A DNA stretch of 64,000 nucleotides from Hyphobacterium sp. CCMP332 (lineage in GTDB: Bacteria > Pseudomonadota > Alphaproteobacteria > Caulobacterales > Maricaulaceae), in contig NZ_CP058669.1 of the NCBI RefSeq assembly GCF_014323565.1, positions 1,143,501-1,207,500 of the forward strand. Reading direction: 5' to 3'. The number at the start of each line of letters is the position of its first letter. Position 1 is the stretch's first letter. A program made the translations under genes and the position numbers. The notes below the pieces were generated by a model. That model was given only the letters and a program-made list of their open reading frames with translations, had not been told where the DNA came from and searched no databases. Shown one piece after another: positions 55,414-64,000 of the stretch.

Positions 55414-55566
55414 GGCGTTATTCCCCTCGGTTTCGCCCACGCGCCCATATACTACCCCAGAAAGAGCGCATTGTTAAAACATTCTTAGGAAAAACCGGCC
55501 GCTGGCAACCCCACTCGCGTGACAGGCGAAGGAATTCTGCTCAACCACCGGGGCCTGATTCCTCGA

Positions 55567-56181
55567 TTATCGGGCAGAAACGGGTATCTGGACTTCATGC
55601 CGGCGGAACGGAATCGGCGTCCAGGGCGGGCTGTAGGACGCATAAACCGGCTCGCCCGTCACTTCATAGCCATTGGCAGCAATCCAGGATGTCAGCTCGG
55701 CTTCATGCTGACCGATTGTTTCACTGTTGCGGCGCCCGCGGAATTTGATCACCGCCATTTGATGTGTTGGGACTTCGCGGATATTCACGGCCGGATTGTT
55801 TGGCCGGGGCAGTGTTTCCATGGTCCATTCCGCCGGCATGATAAATGCCACTGTCCAGCGATCATCGCCCGATGGTGTGGACGTCACCGGCGCGGTCATA
55901 TCGATCGATTGCCCCCGGCGGGTCGTCACCGGTGCCGTCATATCAATGGACTGCCGCGGCGCATTATTGCCGAAGATGTAATCCGCAAGCGGCCGGAATC
56001 CGCGGCTCCCCGCCTCCTCGCGCGAACCACTCACCTCGACTTCAGCGACGATCATCGACGCATATTCGCGGATCTCGATATCGCCCTCGCTGCGCAGGAC
56101 GGTGTGGCTCGGCTCATCAGCGGCCATGGCTTGGCCTCCCCAGAGGGAAAATATGGCAGACAGGAAAGCAAGAATGCGCAT
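55567..56181 (-). CDS. exported SOUL-family heme-binding-like protein
   Basis: A 204-residue precursor with a signal peptide (about 1-20, ending GGQAMA). The SOUL domain includes IEIREYASMIVAEVEVSG near the N-terminus and the repeated SIDMTAPVT motif (two copies, about 78-100). SOUL proteins bind heme or other hydrophobic ligands in eukaryotes; bacterial members are poorly studied. It is probably periplasmic. The gene is 57 bp downstream of the carboxyltransferase gene. Confidence 0.87.
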   Translation of the reverse strand: MRILAFLSAIFSLWGGQAMAADEPSHTVLRSEGDIEIREYASMIVAEVEVSGSREEAGSRGFRPLADYIFGNNAPRQSIDMTAPVTTRRGQSIDMTAPVTSTPSGDDRWTVAFIMPAEWTMETLPRPNNPAVNIREVPTHQMAVIKFRGRRNSETIGQHEAELTSWIAANGYEVTGEPVYASYSPPWTPIPFRRHEVQIPVSAR

Positions 56182-56238
56182 GGCGGCCTCGTATCTTTTT
56201 CATACAAGGTCGTACGCAAACGCGATCCGATTGGATGA

Positions 56239-57846
56239 CTACATCCTGAAGACGCCGAACCTGGTATCCGGGAAGGGCGCATTCAACGCGGCGGAAAGCG
56301 ATAGCGCCAGAACCCGGCGCGTATCCGCCGGCGCGATGATGCCGTCATCCCACAGCCGCGCCGTCGAGAAATAGGGCGAGCCCTCTTTTTCATAGAGGTG
56401 GCGGATCGGTTGTTTGAAGCTGTCCTCCTCCTCGGCCGACCAGTCTTCCCCCCTCGCCTCCATCCCGTCGCGCTTGACGGTGGCCAGAACGCTGGCCGCC
56501 TGCTCTCCGCCCATCACCGAGATGCGCGCATTGGGCCACATGAAGAGGAAGCGTGGGCTGTAAGCCCGTCCACACATGCCGTAATTCCCGGCCCCGTAGG
56601 ACCCGCCAATAATGATCGTGACCTTTGGTCCGGCAAAACAGGACACCGCTGTCACCAGCTTGGCCCCGTCCTTGGCGATGCCGCCGGCCTCGTATTTGGA
56701 CCCGACCATGAAGCCGGTGATATTCTGCAGGAAAATCAGTGGAATTTTCCGCTGCGCGCACAACTCGATGAAATGCGCGCCTTTCTGGGCGCTTTCGGAA
56801 AACAATATGCCGTTATTGGCAATGATGCCGACGGGCATGCCGTGCAGGCGCGCAAAACCGCAGACCAGCGTCTCGCCATAAAGTTTCTTGAACTCGTCAA
56901 ATTCCGAGCCATCGACGATACGGGCGATCACTTCGCGCGCATCATAGGGCGTTCGAAGGTCGGTCGGCACGACGCCGTTCAACTCGTCCGGATCATAGGC
57001 CGGCTCGACAGGCTCGGACACATCCTGCGCCGAGGTCTTGGTCGTATTCAGCGTGCCAACGATCCGCCGCGCCAGGAACAGCGCATGCTCGTCATCCATG
57101 GCGTAATGATCGGCCACGCCGGACTGACGCGCATGCACATCCGCACCGCCGAGATCCTCTGCCGAGATCACCTCGCCCGTCGCTGCCTTCACCAGCGGCG
57201 GGCCGCCGAGAAAAATCGTGCCCTGCTTGCGAACAATGATGGTCTCGTCCGACATGGCCGGTACATAGGCGCCGCCCGCCGTACACGAACCCATCACCGA
57301 AGCGATCTGCGGAATACCCGCCGCCGACATCTGCGCCTGATTGTAGAAAATCCGGCCAAAATGCTCGCGATCGGGAAAGACTTCTGACTGGTGCGGCAGA
57401 TTCGCACCGCCACTATCGACCAGATAGACGCACGGCAGGCGGTTCTGCATCGCGATTTCCTGCGCCCGCAAATGCTTCTTCACCGTCATCGGATAATAGG
57501 CACCGCCCTTGATGGTCGGATCATTGCAGACAATCATCACCTCGCGGCCCGACACGCGGCCGATACCGGCAATTATCCCGGCCCCGTGCACATTGCCCTC
57601 ATACATGCCGTTAGCCGCCAGAGCACCAACTTCCAGAAACGGCGAGCCCGGATCGAGCAACCTTTCCACACGGTCACGCGGAAGCAGTTTGCCACGCGAC
57701 AAATGCTTTGCGCGAGCGCGCTCCGAACCGCCTTCCGCGGCCTCGGCGGTTTTCCCGCGTAATTCCGCGACAAGGCCGAGCATGGCTTCGCGATTGGCCC
57801 TGAAGGCTTCTGAATTCGGATCGGCTGAAGATGTCAGTCGGCTCAT
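56239..57846 (-). CDS. mccB: methylcrotonyl-CoA carboxylase, carboxyltransferase beta subunit
   Basis: A 535-residue carboxyltransferase with two crotonase-like halves. The length and the segments [32 protein letters not shown] and [20 protein letters not shown] match the methylcrotonyl-CoA type (about 535 residues) rather than the shorter propionyl type. It carboxylates 3-methylcrotonyl-CoA in the leucine pathway with MccA. The ATG at 57846 (MSRLTSS) was chosen since family similarity begins there. It lies on the same strand as mccA but 3.1 kb upstream of it. Confidence 0.93.
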   Translation of the reverse strand: MSRLTSSADPNSEAFRANREAMLGLVAELRGKTAEAAEGGSERARAKHLSRGKLLPRDRVERLLDPGSPFLEVGALAANGMYEGNVHGAGIIAGIGRVSGREVMIVCNDPTIKGGAYYPMTVKKHLRAQEIAMQNRLPCVYLVDSGGANLPHQSEVFPDREHFGRIFYNQAQMSAAGIPQIASVMGSCTAGGAYVPAMSDETIIVRKQGTIFLGGPPLVKAATGEVISAEDLGGADVHARQSGVADHYAMDDEHALFLARRIVGTLNTTKTSAQDVSEPVEPAYDPDELNGVVPTDLRTPYDAREVIARIVDGSEFDEFKKLYGETLVCGFARLHGMPVGIIANNGILFSESAQKGAHFIELCAQRKIPLIFLQNITGFMVGSKYEAGGIAKDGAKLVTAVSCFAGPKVTIIIGGSYGAGNYGMCGRAYSPRFLFMWPNARISVMGGEQAASVLATVKRDGMEARGEDWSAEEEDSFKQPIRHLYEKEGSPYFSTARLWDDGIIAPADTRRVLALSLSAALNAPFPDTRFGVFRM

Positions 57847-57968
57847 GAAGACGCCCCGCATTGATTGACGCCAATTAAGCCGGGCGCGGGCCCGGGCGCA
57901 ATGCCGGGCCTGCATCCGATCAGGGATGCAGATGCATCACACGCCCTGACGCAACACGGAGAAGACCA

Positions 57969-58772
57969 ATGAAACGCCTTTTCATCACCGCACTGATGGC
58001 CGCGGCCCTCCCCTTTGCCGCACTCGCACAGGATGAGCGCCCGCAAGTCATGGTGCTAGGCATGTTCCACTTCACGGGCGGGGGCTCGGACTACGTCAAT
58101 TCCGCGGTGGACGACTATTTCTCGCCTCAAAGACAGGCAGAAATTGACGCCCTTGTCGTACAACTGGCAGAGTTCAATCCGACCAAGATTGTCGTGGAAC
58201 TCACACCGGACGGCGAAGACCATTTCAACGAAAGCTATCAAGCCTATCTTGGTGGAAACCACGAACTCACCGTGAATGAGCGCCAGCAGATCGGCATGCG
58301 ACTGGCAGCCCGCCTCGGGCATGAACGGCTCTATGCCGCTGACTATTCCATTGGCATGGATTTTGACGCCATGATGGGAGCTGCTGCGGAAAACGGCCAA
58401 ACTCATCTCTCAGATCGCCTTCCGCAGTTGATGGGGGAAATACAGACGCTCGATGAAAGCCTGAATCAGGCCGGCATTTCAATCGGCGAACGCTTGCGGG
58501 TCTATAACACAGCTGAATTCCTAGCGGCACATAATGTCTATCTGACGCTGGCCCAGATGGGATCCGTCGAAAACCCGGCGGGTGCCAACGAAATGGCGGG
58601 CTGGTGGGGCCGCAACCTCCATACCTTTGCGCAAATCGCCCAGCTCTCCGAGCCCGGCGACCGGATCCTAGTCATCTACGGCTCCGGCCACAAATTTCTG
58701 CTGGATCAGTTCTTCCAGGATGCCGCCGAATTTGAATGGGTCGATGCTCTGAATTATCTGCCGACGGAATAA
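57969..58772 (+). CDS. exported DUF5694-like protein
   Basis: A 267-residue precursor with a signal peptide (RLFITALMAAALPFAALAQ, cleavage near residue 21). The mature part opens VMVLGMFHFTGGGSD and continues FSPQRQAEIDALVVQLAEFNPTKIVVE, patterns of the DUF5694 family related to TraB-like proteins. Histidines near 35 and 241 (GSGHK) could be catalytic or metal ligands. Function unknown. It ends at a strong terminator (58801-58831). It is divergent from mccB. Confidence 0.75.
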   Translation: MKRLFITALMAAALPFAALAQDERPQVMVLGMFHFTGGGSDYVNSAVDDYFSPQRQAEIDALVVQLAEFNPTKIVVELTPDGEDHFNESYQAYLGGNHELTVNERQQIGMRLAARLGHERLYAADYSIGMDFDAMMGAAAENGQTHLSDRLPQLMGEIQTLDESLNQAGISIGERLRVYNTAEFLAAHNVYLTLAQMGSVENPAGANEMAGWWGRNLHTFAQIAQLSEPGDRILVIYGSGHKFLLDQFFQDAAEFEWVDALNYLPTE

Positions 58773-58800
58773 GCCCCTTGCGCTTCACGCCGCTTGGCGA

Positions 58801-58831
58801 AAGGCTCCCGGTGAAACATCGGGAGCCTTTT
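58801..58831 (+). terminator. rho-independent terminator overlapping the next gene's ribosome-binding site
   Basis: A 10-base stem (AGGCTCCCGG/TG ... CA/TCGGGAGCCT) with a small GAAA-like loop is followed by TTTTTC and, two bases on, by the ATG at 58834. The GGGAG of its 3' arm (58821-58825) is 8 bases from that ATG and is the only Shine-Dalgarno-like sequence. Confidence 0.85.
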
Positions 58832-58833
58832 TC

Positions 58834-59670
58834 ATGACCTATTCCAGCTTTGCCGTCACACAGGACGGGCCGATCGCAAGAATCACCCTGAACCGGCCGG
58901 ACAAGCGCAACTCCATGACACCGGAATTCTGGGCAGAACTGCCCGATGCCGTAGGGAAACTGTCCGATGAGGGACAAACCCGCGTCCTGATTCTGGAGGC
59001 TGAAGGCCCGGTCTTTACCGCCGGCATGGATATTTCGGTCTTCACCAACCCCAACGCGCTAGCGACCGGCACCTCTTCGCATCGCGAAGCCTTCATGACG
59101 GCAGCGTTGGCCTTGCAGGACAGTTTTACCGCTTTCGAGACCGCACGCTTCCCGGTGATCGCCAGTATGCAGGGCCCTTGCGTCGGCGGCGGCGTTGACA
59201 TGATCTGCGCCTGTGATCTGCGTTTTGGCACAAGGGACGCCTGGCTCCGGATCGAGGAAACCAATATCGGCATGTTTGCCGATGTCGGCACATTGCAGCG
59301 CCTGCCCAAGCTGATCCCGGAAGGTGTGGCCCGGGAACTGGCCTATACCGGCGAGAATCTGACGCCCGAGCGCGCCGAAAAACTCGGCCTTTACAATGCG
59401 GTGCTGGAGGATGCGGAATCGCTTCGCAACCACGTGGACCGGATCGCTTCAAGTATCGCATCAAAAGCCCCGCTCACCATTTCCGGCACAAAGCGGTCCT
59501 TCCTCTATGCGCGCGATCATTCCGTCGCCGACAGCCTGCAACATGCCATGACGCTGCAGGCGGCCATGTGGAGCACCGACGATATTCGCGAAGCGATGAC
59601 GGCCCGGGGCGAAAAGCGCGAAGGGAATTTCACGCCGCTGACGCCTGTCAAACGCATGGGGCGATCATGA
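58834..59670 (+). CDS. enoyl-CoA hydratase/isomerase, dienoyl-CoA isomerase (ECH1)-like
   Basis: A 278-residue crotonase-fold protein. VFTAGMDISVF and QGPCVGGGVDMICACD make the oxyanion hole and first acidic site. FADVGTLQRLPKLI carries the Asp typical of delta3,5-delta2,4-dienoyl-CoA isomerases, so a role in oxidation of unsaturated fatty acids is inferred. Its start lies directly after a terminator hairpin whose 3' arm supplies the ribosome-binding site. It overlaps the next gene by four bases. Confidence 0.88.
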   Translation: MTYSSFAVTQDGPIARITLNRPDKRNSMTPEFWAELPDAVGKLSDEGQTRVLILEAEGPVFTAGMDISVFTNPNALATGTSSHREAFMTAALALQDSFTAFETARFPVIASMQGPCVGGGVDMICACDLRFGTRDAWLRIEETNIGMFADVGTLQRLPKLIPEGVARELAYTGENLTPERAEKLGLYNAVLEDAESLRNHVDRIASSIASKAPLTISGTKRSFLYARDHSVADSLQHAMTLQAAMWSTDDIREAMTARGEKREGNFTPLTPVKRMGRS

Positions 59671-60029
59671 GTTGTCAGGGCAGTTGCCATTGCGGGAATA
59701 TCCAGTGGAAAACAGCGAGCCTTCCCGAATGGCTGACGAAATGTACGTGCAGTTTTTGCCGGAAAAGCGCGGCCATGTGGGGTCGCACAGATCACGAACA
59801 TACCGATATCGAATACGGCACCGGAAATGTGACCCGCTATGTTCACGGCGACAAGACTCTGGCGTTCATCTCCTGTGGCGTCTGCGGCTGTACCACTCAT
59901 TGGGAGAGTCTGGACCACATCAGGCCCCGCCAGCTGAAGCTGAATTTCGCAACAGCTGACGCCGCAATCCCTGATTCGATTCCGGTGCGCCTGTTCGACG
60001 GTGCCGATAGCTGGGACTATCTCGATTGA
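59667..60029 (+). CDS. GFA-family protein (CENP-V/glutathione-dependent formaldehyde-activating type)
   Basis: A 120-residue zinc-binding protein. The cysteine patterns are SCQGSCHCGNIQW at the start, CTCSFCRK at about 27-34, and CGVCGC near 78-83, as in the GFA/Mss4-like fold. Substrate unknown; despite the name, most family members are not proven to act on formaldehyde. The ATG overlaps the upstream isomerase stop (ATGA), so they are co-translated. Confidence 0.9.
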   Translation: MSCQGSCHCGNIQWKTASLPEWLTKCTCSFCRKSAAMWGRTDHEHTDIEYGTGNVTRYVHGDKTLAFISCGVCGCTTHWESLDHIRPRQLKLNFATADAAIPDSIPVRLFDGADSWDYLD

Positions 60030-60088
60030 CCTGCCAGCAAAAGCGAATTCATCTTGTGCGACAGGCAGGCTCCGCGCAATAAGGAGCG

Positions 60089-61819
60089 ATGGATCTGAAT
60101 CTGTCCTTTCTCGGTTTTTTTGACGACGTGGGCAAAGCCACGCTAAAAGCGGTTGAGCACGAGGTCGAATGGTTCTGCCTGCCGGCCGGGCACATGCTTT
60201 TCGCGGAGGGCGAGCCCTCGGACGCCTTCTACCTGTTGAGGTCCGGCGCTCTGGCAGCCTTCCGTGACGGCGCCATGGGGCGTCCGAATCTGCTGGGTTA
60301 TATTCGCGCCGGCGAACCGGTCGGCGAAATGTCCATGCTCGAAGAGCGCCCGCATTCGGCCAGCGTTTATGCCATGCGGGACAGCGAAATAGTTCGCCTG
60401 CCAACGGCGTCATTTGAACGCCTGGCGGACAAGCACCCGTCACTGATGCGGGAATTGTCCAAAATGATGTTGCGACGGCTCAGATCCGGCCCGCAACGGG
60501 ATGGGTCCGAACCCAGGGTCTTCGCACTGGTGTCGTGCTCGCCGACCATCGACCTCGATTACCGGGCGAAGGAGCTCCAGACTGCCCTCGCCCGCATCGG
60601 CGTCACCTGCGCCATTGTCGGGGATGAGGCCGCAGACTGGCAGGGCCCGAAACTGGATGCGTTCGAGCGCGATCACCACGTTGTGCTTCTGGCGGCGAAG
60701 CTGGGCGATAGCAATTGGGCCCGGCGCGCCATGGGGCGTGCGGACCGGGTCTGGCTGCTCGCGAGGGGCGATGCCCGACCCTCAACGCCGCTCTTGCCCG
60801 ACGACCCCTCTCCTGCCGCGCGATTGAAACTGCTGGATGTTGTGCTGGTGCATGATGGCGGTAAAAGCCCGGCATCCCGTCCGCAGGAATGGGCAGATGC
60901 CGCAGAAGCGGCCCGGGTGTTTCACTGGCGGCAGGAACGCAATGATGACCTCGCCCGGCTTGCCCGGACGCTGGCCGGAAAATCCGTCGGTCTGGTCCTG
61001 TCGGGCGGCGGCGCGCGGGCTTATGCGCACATCGGCGCGATTGATGCCTTCCGCAAAGCCGGGATGGAATTTGATTTTATTGGCGGCGCATCCATGGGCG
61101 CCATTATTGCCGCAGGCGTGGCCCTCGAATGGAGTCAGGAGGAACTGGTCGAACGCGTGAGCGCGGCATTCGTTGCGTCCAACCCGCTGGGCGACTGGCA
61201 ATTGCCGGTGATCTCCCTGTCGCGCGGGCGTCGGGTCGACGAGCGGCTGGAAGAACATTTCGGCGATGTCGAGATCTCCGACATGTCCCGGCCCTTCTTC
61301 TGTGTGTCGTCCAACCTGTCCAACGGCCGGCCCTTCATTCACCGCCGCGGGCGCTTGCGGGATGCCTTGCGTGCCTCCATTGCCATTCCCGGCATCCTTC
61401 CGCCGGTCATCGATGGCGAGAATGTGCTGGTCGACGGGGCGGTTTTCACAAACTTTCCATCCGAACAGATGAAAGCCTTCCATCGCGGCGTCAGTGCCGG
61501 CAGCGATGTGACCCGGGCCAAGGGGGTGAACCCCTCCGACTTCCGGAATCCGCCGGGCTTTTTTGGATGGGTGCGCCAGCACGGATTGAATGAATTGCCC
61601 CCGATCGCTTCGCTTCTGATGCGTTCGGCGACAGCCGGCGTGATGGTCGGCCAACATCAGGCATTCCGCGAGGCCGTCGACCTCCTGGTGCTGCCGGAGA
61701 CCGAAACCGATTTGCGGCAATGGAAGCTGTTTGAGGACACCGTCGATTCCGGACGGCGTGCCGCTGAATTCGCGATGTCGGAACTCAGCCGCGACGAACT
61801 CGACGCCTTTGGGCTCTAG
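60089..61819 (+). CDS. patatin-like phospholipase with N-terminal cyclic-nucleotide-binding domain
   Basis: A 576-residue protein. Residues about 12-130 form a CRP-type cyclic nucleotide-binding domain (GEPSDAFYLLRSGALA, GEMSMLEERPHSASV). Residues about 300-470 form a patatin domain with GGGARAYAHIG oxyanion loop, the nucleophile in GGASMGA, and the catalytic Asp in LVDGAVFTN. This is the bacterial NTE/RssA-like layout; it hydrolyses acyl esters of (lyso)phospholipids, perhaps gated by a nucleotide. It is transcribed alone, 59 bp after the GFA gene. Confidence 0.92.
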   Translation: MDLNLSFLGFFDDVGKATLKAVEHEVEWFCLPAGHMLFAEGEPSDAFYLLRSGALAAFRDGAMGRPNLLGYIRAGEPVGEMSMLEERPHSASVYAMRDSEIVRLPTASFERLADKHPSLMRELSKMMLRRLRSGPQRDGSEPRVFALVSCSPTIDLDYRAKELQTALARIGVTCAIVGDEAADWQGPKLDAFERDHHVVLLAAKLGDSNWARRAMGRADRVWLLARGDARPSTPLLPDDPSPAARLKLLDVVLVHDGGKSPASRPQEWADAAEAARVFHWRQERNDDLARLARTLAGKSVGLVLSGGGARAYAHIGAIDAFRKAGMEFDFIGGASMGAIIAAGVALEWSQEELVERVSAAFVASNPLGDWQLPVISLSRGRRVDERLEEHFGDVEISDMSRPFFCVSSNLSNGRPFIHRRGRLRDALRASIAIPGILPPVIDGENVLVDGAVFTNFPSEQMKAFHRGVSAGSDVTRAKGVNPSDFRNPPGFFGWVRQHGLNELPPIASLLMRSATAGVMVGQHQAFREAVDLLVLPETETDLRQWKLFEDTVDSGRRAAEFAMSELSRDELDAFGL

Positions 61820-61821
61820 GG

Positions 61822-62541
61822 CTAGCGATATTCCGGATTGGGGTGATCGAAGCGCGCGCCATCGTCCCAGGCCTTGCGCGAATTACCGGTCGCCGGCAGG
61901 CCGCCAGCCTGTTTCAGCATTGAAGCCATGTGCATGAGATTCCAGGCCATGACGGTGGTGTTGCGCTTTGTGAACTCATTGTCGAAGCCGACATGGCCCT
62001 CGCCTTCATCCATTTCATCGCCATAGCTCGGCCCCGGCCCGGCCTCTCCGATCCAGCCGCAATCCGCCTGTGGCGGGATGGTGTAGCCGATATGTTGGAG
62101 CGCATAGAGCACACTCATGGAGACGTGCTTGATGCCATCCTCGTTTCCGGTCACAACGCAGCCGCCCGCCTTGCCGTAGAAGACATACTGGCCTTTGTCA
62201 TTGGTCTGGCCGGATTGGGCGTAGAGACGCTCGATCAGCATCCGGCAGACCGAACTTTCCTCGCCGAGCCAGATCGGCGTGCCGACGACGAGGATGTCCG
62301 CAGCACTCACACGCTCCCAGAGTGCCGGCCAGTCATCGTGCTTCCAGCCCTTCTTCGTCATGTCGGGATAGACGCCAAAGGCGACATCATGATCGACAAG
62401 ACGGATCAGATCCGTCGAGACGCCCTGCTTGTCCATGATGGCCTGGGCATTGGCCATCAGGATTTCGGTATGGGATGTTTCAGGTGATTTTTTCAGCGTG
62501 CAGCCGATAAACAGCGCTTTCAGCCCGGAATAATCGGTCAA
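61822..62541 (-). CDS. flavodoxin-like NAD(P)H-dependent oxidoreductase
   Basis: A 239-residue flavodoxin-fold protein of the NADPH-dependent FMN reductase/WrbA-like group. It has an N-terminal phosphate loop (FIGCTLKKSPETSHT, about 12-26), VVGTPIWLGEESSVCRMLIERL around 86-107, and GGCVVTGNEDG around 131-141 binding FMN. The electron acceptor is unknown. Its ATG overlaps the upstream lipoprotein stop by four bases, so they are a two-gene unit. Confidence 0.88.
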   Translation of the reverse strand: MTDYSGLKALFIGCTLKKSPETSHTEILMANAQAIMDKQGVSTDLIRLVDHDVAFGVYPDMTKKGWKHDDWPALWERVSAADILVVGTPIWLGEESSVCRMLIERLYAQSGQTNDKGQYVFYGKAGGCVVTGNEDGIKHVSMSVLYALQHIGYTIPPQADCGWIGEAGPGPSYGDEMDEGEGHVGFDNEFTKRNTTVMAWNLMHMASMLKQAGGLPATGNSRKAWDDGARFDHPNPEYR

Positions 62542-63002
62542 TTCATGCCTCCGCTATCACAGGCCACATAGTCTTCAACCCGGTCAAATTGGCGATTATC
62601 CCAACGCAGGACGCCATCCTGAGGCGTCGAAAAATGAAAGGTCCGCTCATAAGGGGCATCCATGCCGTCGCACATGCCATTCAGCTGATAAACGCCATCC
62701 GTCTCTGTCACGCCTGCAATGGTGCAGGCATCCATGCCCATAATGATGTCATAGCGGGAAATCACGATCAGCCCGTCGCCGCTGAGATTGTCTTCGCTGC
62801 AGGCTTCGATCTGTATACCCCAGCGGCCATCTATGGATCGGCCCTCCATGGCCTCTTCATCCATCGCCTCATTCGCCATTTCGTCTTGTTCGGCGGGCAT
62901 GGCGGAGTCCGCATCCGCGAGCTCGACATTACCGCCCGGATCGTCGCCGGCAGAACACGCCACCAGCAGTGTGGATGCAGCGGCCAATAGGATCGCTTTC
63001 AT
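62538..63002 (-). CDS. hypothetical lipoprotein
   Basis: A 154-residue precursor with a lipobox (LLVAC, Cys16). An acidic, Met/Ala/Glu-rich linker (about 20-55) follows, then a compact C-terminal domain with Cys residues at roughly 68, 97, 115 and 148. No family is recognised. It is probably anchored in the outer or inner membrane. It is translationally coupled to the downstream oxidoreductase gene. Good coding character and signal make the gene itself likely real. Confidence 0.78.
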   Translation of the reverse strand: MKAILLAAASTLLVACSAGDDPGGNVELADADSAMPAEQDEMANEAMDEEAMEGRSIDGRWGIQIEACSEDNLSGDGLIVISRYDIIMGMDACTIAGVTETDGVYQLNGMCDGMDAPYERTFHFSTPQDGVLRWDNRQFDRVEDYVACDSGGMN

Positions 63003-63083
63003 GGTTTGCCTCCGTGACTAAACCCTCAGTCTAGCAGACAGAAGAGGATCGGCCAGTTTCCCCCGGTGAGCGGCGGCGCAAGA

Positions 63084-63452
63084 TCAGGGCGCCTCGACCT
63101 GTTGCCACAGCTCCAGCTTCACGCCATCGCAATCGATTATCCAGGCAAATTTGCCATATCCCTCATCGGAATAGTCGAGAATGTCGAGGCCCTTGGCTTT
63201 GAGCTCTGCGATAAATGCATCGAGATCATCGACGCGGAAATTGACCATGAAAGGCTTGTCGCTGGGCTTGAAATATTCGCCTGACCCGAAGGCACCGATC
63301 AGACTGTAGGGCGCATCGCCCGTCTCTTCAGACCAGCGCAGCATCGGCCCGTATTCGCCCTCGAGGCCGAGATATTCCTTGTACCAGGCGCGCGTTACCG
63401 CCGGATCTTTCACCACATGGAATACGCCGCCCAGCCCTGTGATCTTCGCCAT
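63084..63452 (-). CDS. VOC-family (glyoxalase-like) protein
   Basis: A 122-residue protein of the vicinal oxygen chelate superfamily. It opens ITGLGGVFHVVKDPAVTRAWYKEYLG, has FMVNFRVDDLDAF in the middle, and ends FAWIIDCDGVKLELWQ. Putative metal ligands are His15 and Glu117. Function unspecified. It lies 59 bp downstream of the isovaleryl-CoA dehydrogenase-like gene and is probably in the same transcript. Confidence 0.9.
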   Translation of the reverse strand: MAKITGLGGVFHVVKDPAVTRAWYKEYLGLEGEYGPMLRWSEETGDAPYSLIGAFGSGEYFKPSDKPFMVNFRVDDLDAFIAELKAKGLDILDYSDEGYGKFAWIIDCDGVKLELWQQVEAP

Positions 63453-63511
63453 GATCGTCCTCCCTTCTGGGAGTAGGTTATCAAATGATCAGGGCAATGG
63501 GCAGTTCAGAA

Positions 63512-64000
63512 TTACGCGCTCTCGTCAAACAGCTCACGGCCAATCAACCAGCGGCGGATCTCGCTTGTGCCGGCGCCAATCTCGTAGAGTTTGGCATCGC
63601 GCAACAGGCGGCCCGTCGGATATTCGTTGATATAGCCATTTCCGCCGAGAAGCTGAATCGCATCCAGCGCGCTCTGGGTGGCGGCTTCCGCAGCGAACAG
63701 AATGGCACCAGCGGCATCCTTGCGCGCTTTCTCGCCCCGGTCGCATATCTTGGCGACTTCATAGACATAGGCGCGCGACGCATTCATGCGCACATACATG
63801 TCGGCCAGCTTGCCCTGAACCAGCTGGAAGGACCCGATCTCGCGATTGAACTGCTTGCGCTCGTGCACATAGGGCAGAACGACATCCATACAGGCGGCCA
63901 TGATGCCGACCGGTCCCCGCCAGCACGACGCGCTCATAATCCAGCCCGGACATCAGCACGGCACGCCCTTGCCCTCTTCGGACCCAACACATTCTCGAAC
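63512..64000 (-). pseudogene. isovaleryl-CoA dehydrogenase C-terminus, frame disrupted, cut by window edge
   Basis: The long intact part (63512 to about 63905) reads [41 protein letters not shown], and [20 protein letters not shown], the C-terminal acyl-CoA dehydrogenase domain of the isovaleryl-CoA dehydrogenase type. Family sequence continues upstream ([12 protein letters not shown], then NVLGPEEGKG) only by changing frame near 63914, near 63961 and near 63980. Each site can be repaired by small indels, suggesting poor sequence near the edge. It is the first leucine-pathway step, matching the nearby mcc genes. Confidence 0.85.

Noticed and set aside
1-64000. CRISPR array, tRNA or rRNA genes
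   Set aside because: No evenly spaced direct repeats and no cloverleaf or rRNA-like stretches were recognised in the intergenic regions. The only direct repeat of note is the IS630 duplication.

Overview
The window looks like chromosomal DNA of a marine alphaproteobacterium of the Caulobacterales/Maricaulales type (Hyphomonadaceae-like; inferred, family uncertain). The evidence is GC-rich coding sequence (about 60 % judged by eye), the adjacent cell-cycle regulators divK and pleD, the division-site ATPase mipZ, a GatCAB amidotransferase operon, a phasin, and the order pyrB - pyrC-like - plsY - dprA - topA - rnr - Nudix - MFS - rpmG. Almost all of it is core or house-keeping sequence. The clearest accessory patch is an insertion-sequence cluster at about 33.2-36.9 kb.

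Layout. 1-3.7 kb: capsule/exopolysaccharide export (O-antigen-ligase-like protein cut by the window edge, a CpsD-like P-loop protein, a GumC/Wzz-like co-polymerase, and a Wza-like export lipoprotein transcribed divergently). 3.7-7.2 kb: Sel1 protein, 2OG-Fe(II) oxygenase, two ~45-residue membrane proteins, a DUF4199-like membrane protein and a membrane-anchored LuxR regulator. 7.2-11.2 kb: gatC - GNAT - gatA - small membrane protein - gatB; gatB is broken by three apparent 1-base deletions. 11.3-29.7 kb: ruvX, transporter, PqqB-like hydrolase, pyrimidine genes, plsY, dprA, topA, rnr, Nudix, MFS, L33, pleD/divK, ROK kinase, dinB, ridA. 29.6-33.2 kb: membrane protein, SDR, FemAB-like, zinc-binding DUF2007-like and HIT proteins.

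33.2-36.9 kb: an IS630 element with a disrupted transposase, an orphan secreted protein, an IS110/IS1111-type element whose long 3' non-coding end may encode a bridge (seek) RNA, an IS6-type remnant, and a second truncated IS630 copy abutting recQ. Both IS630 outer ends sit exactly on the stop codons of the neighbouring genes (HIT and recQ).

36.9-50 kb: recQ, DUF2306 protein, AraC regulator, clpA/clpS, phasin, a DD-carboxypeptidase with a SPOR domain, a J-domain protein, mipZ, a SPOR lipoprotein, panC, and DUF1489. 50-64 kb: cupin-like protein, then leucine/isovalerate degradation genes on the minus strand (isovaleryl-CoA dehydrogenase at the right edge, both methylcrotonyl-CoA carboxylase subunits, methylglutaconyl-CoA hydratase), interspersed with SOUL, DUF817, DUF5694, dienoyl-CoA isomerase-like, GFA, patatin-like, flavodoxin-like, lipoprotein and VOC genes.

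Several frame breaks (gatB, IS630, right-edge dehydrogenase) are clusters of single-base indels. At least those in gatB and the dehydrogenase are more likely sequence errors than biology. No rRNA, tRNA or CRISPR array was seen.
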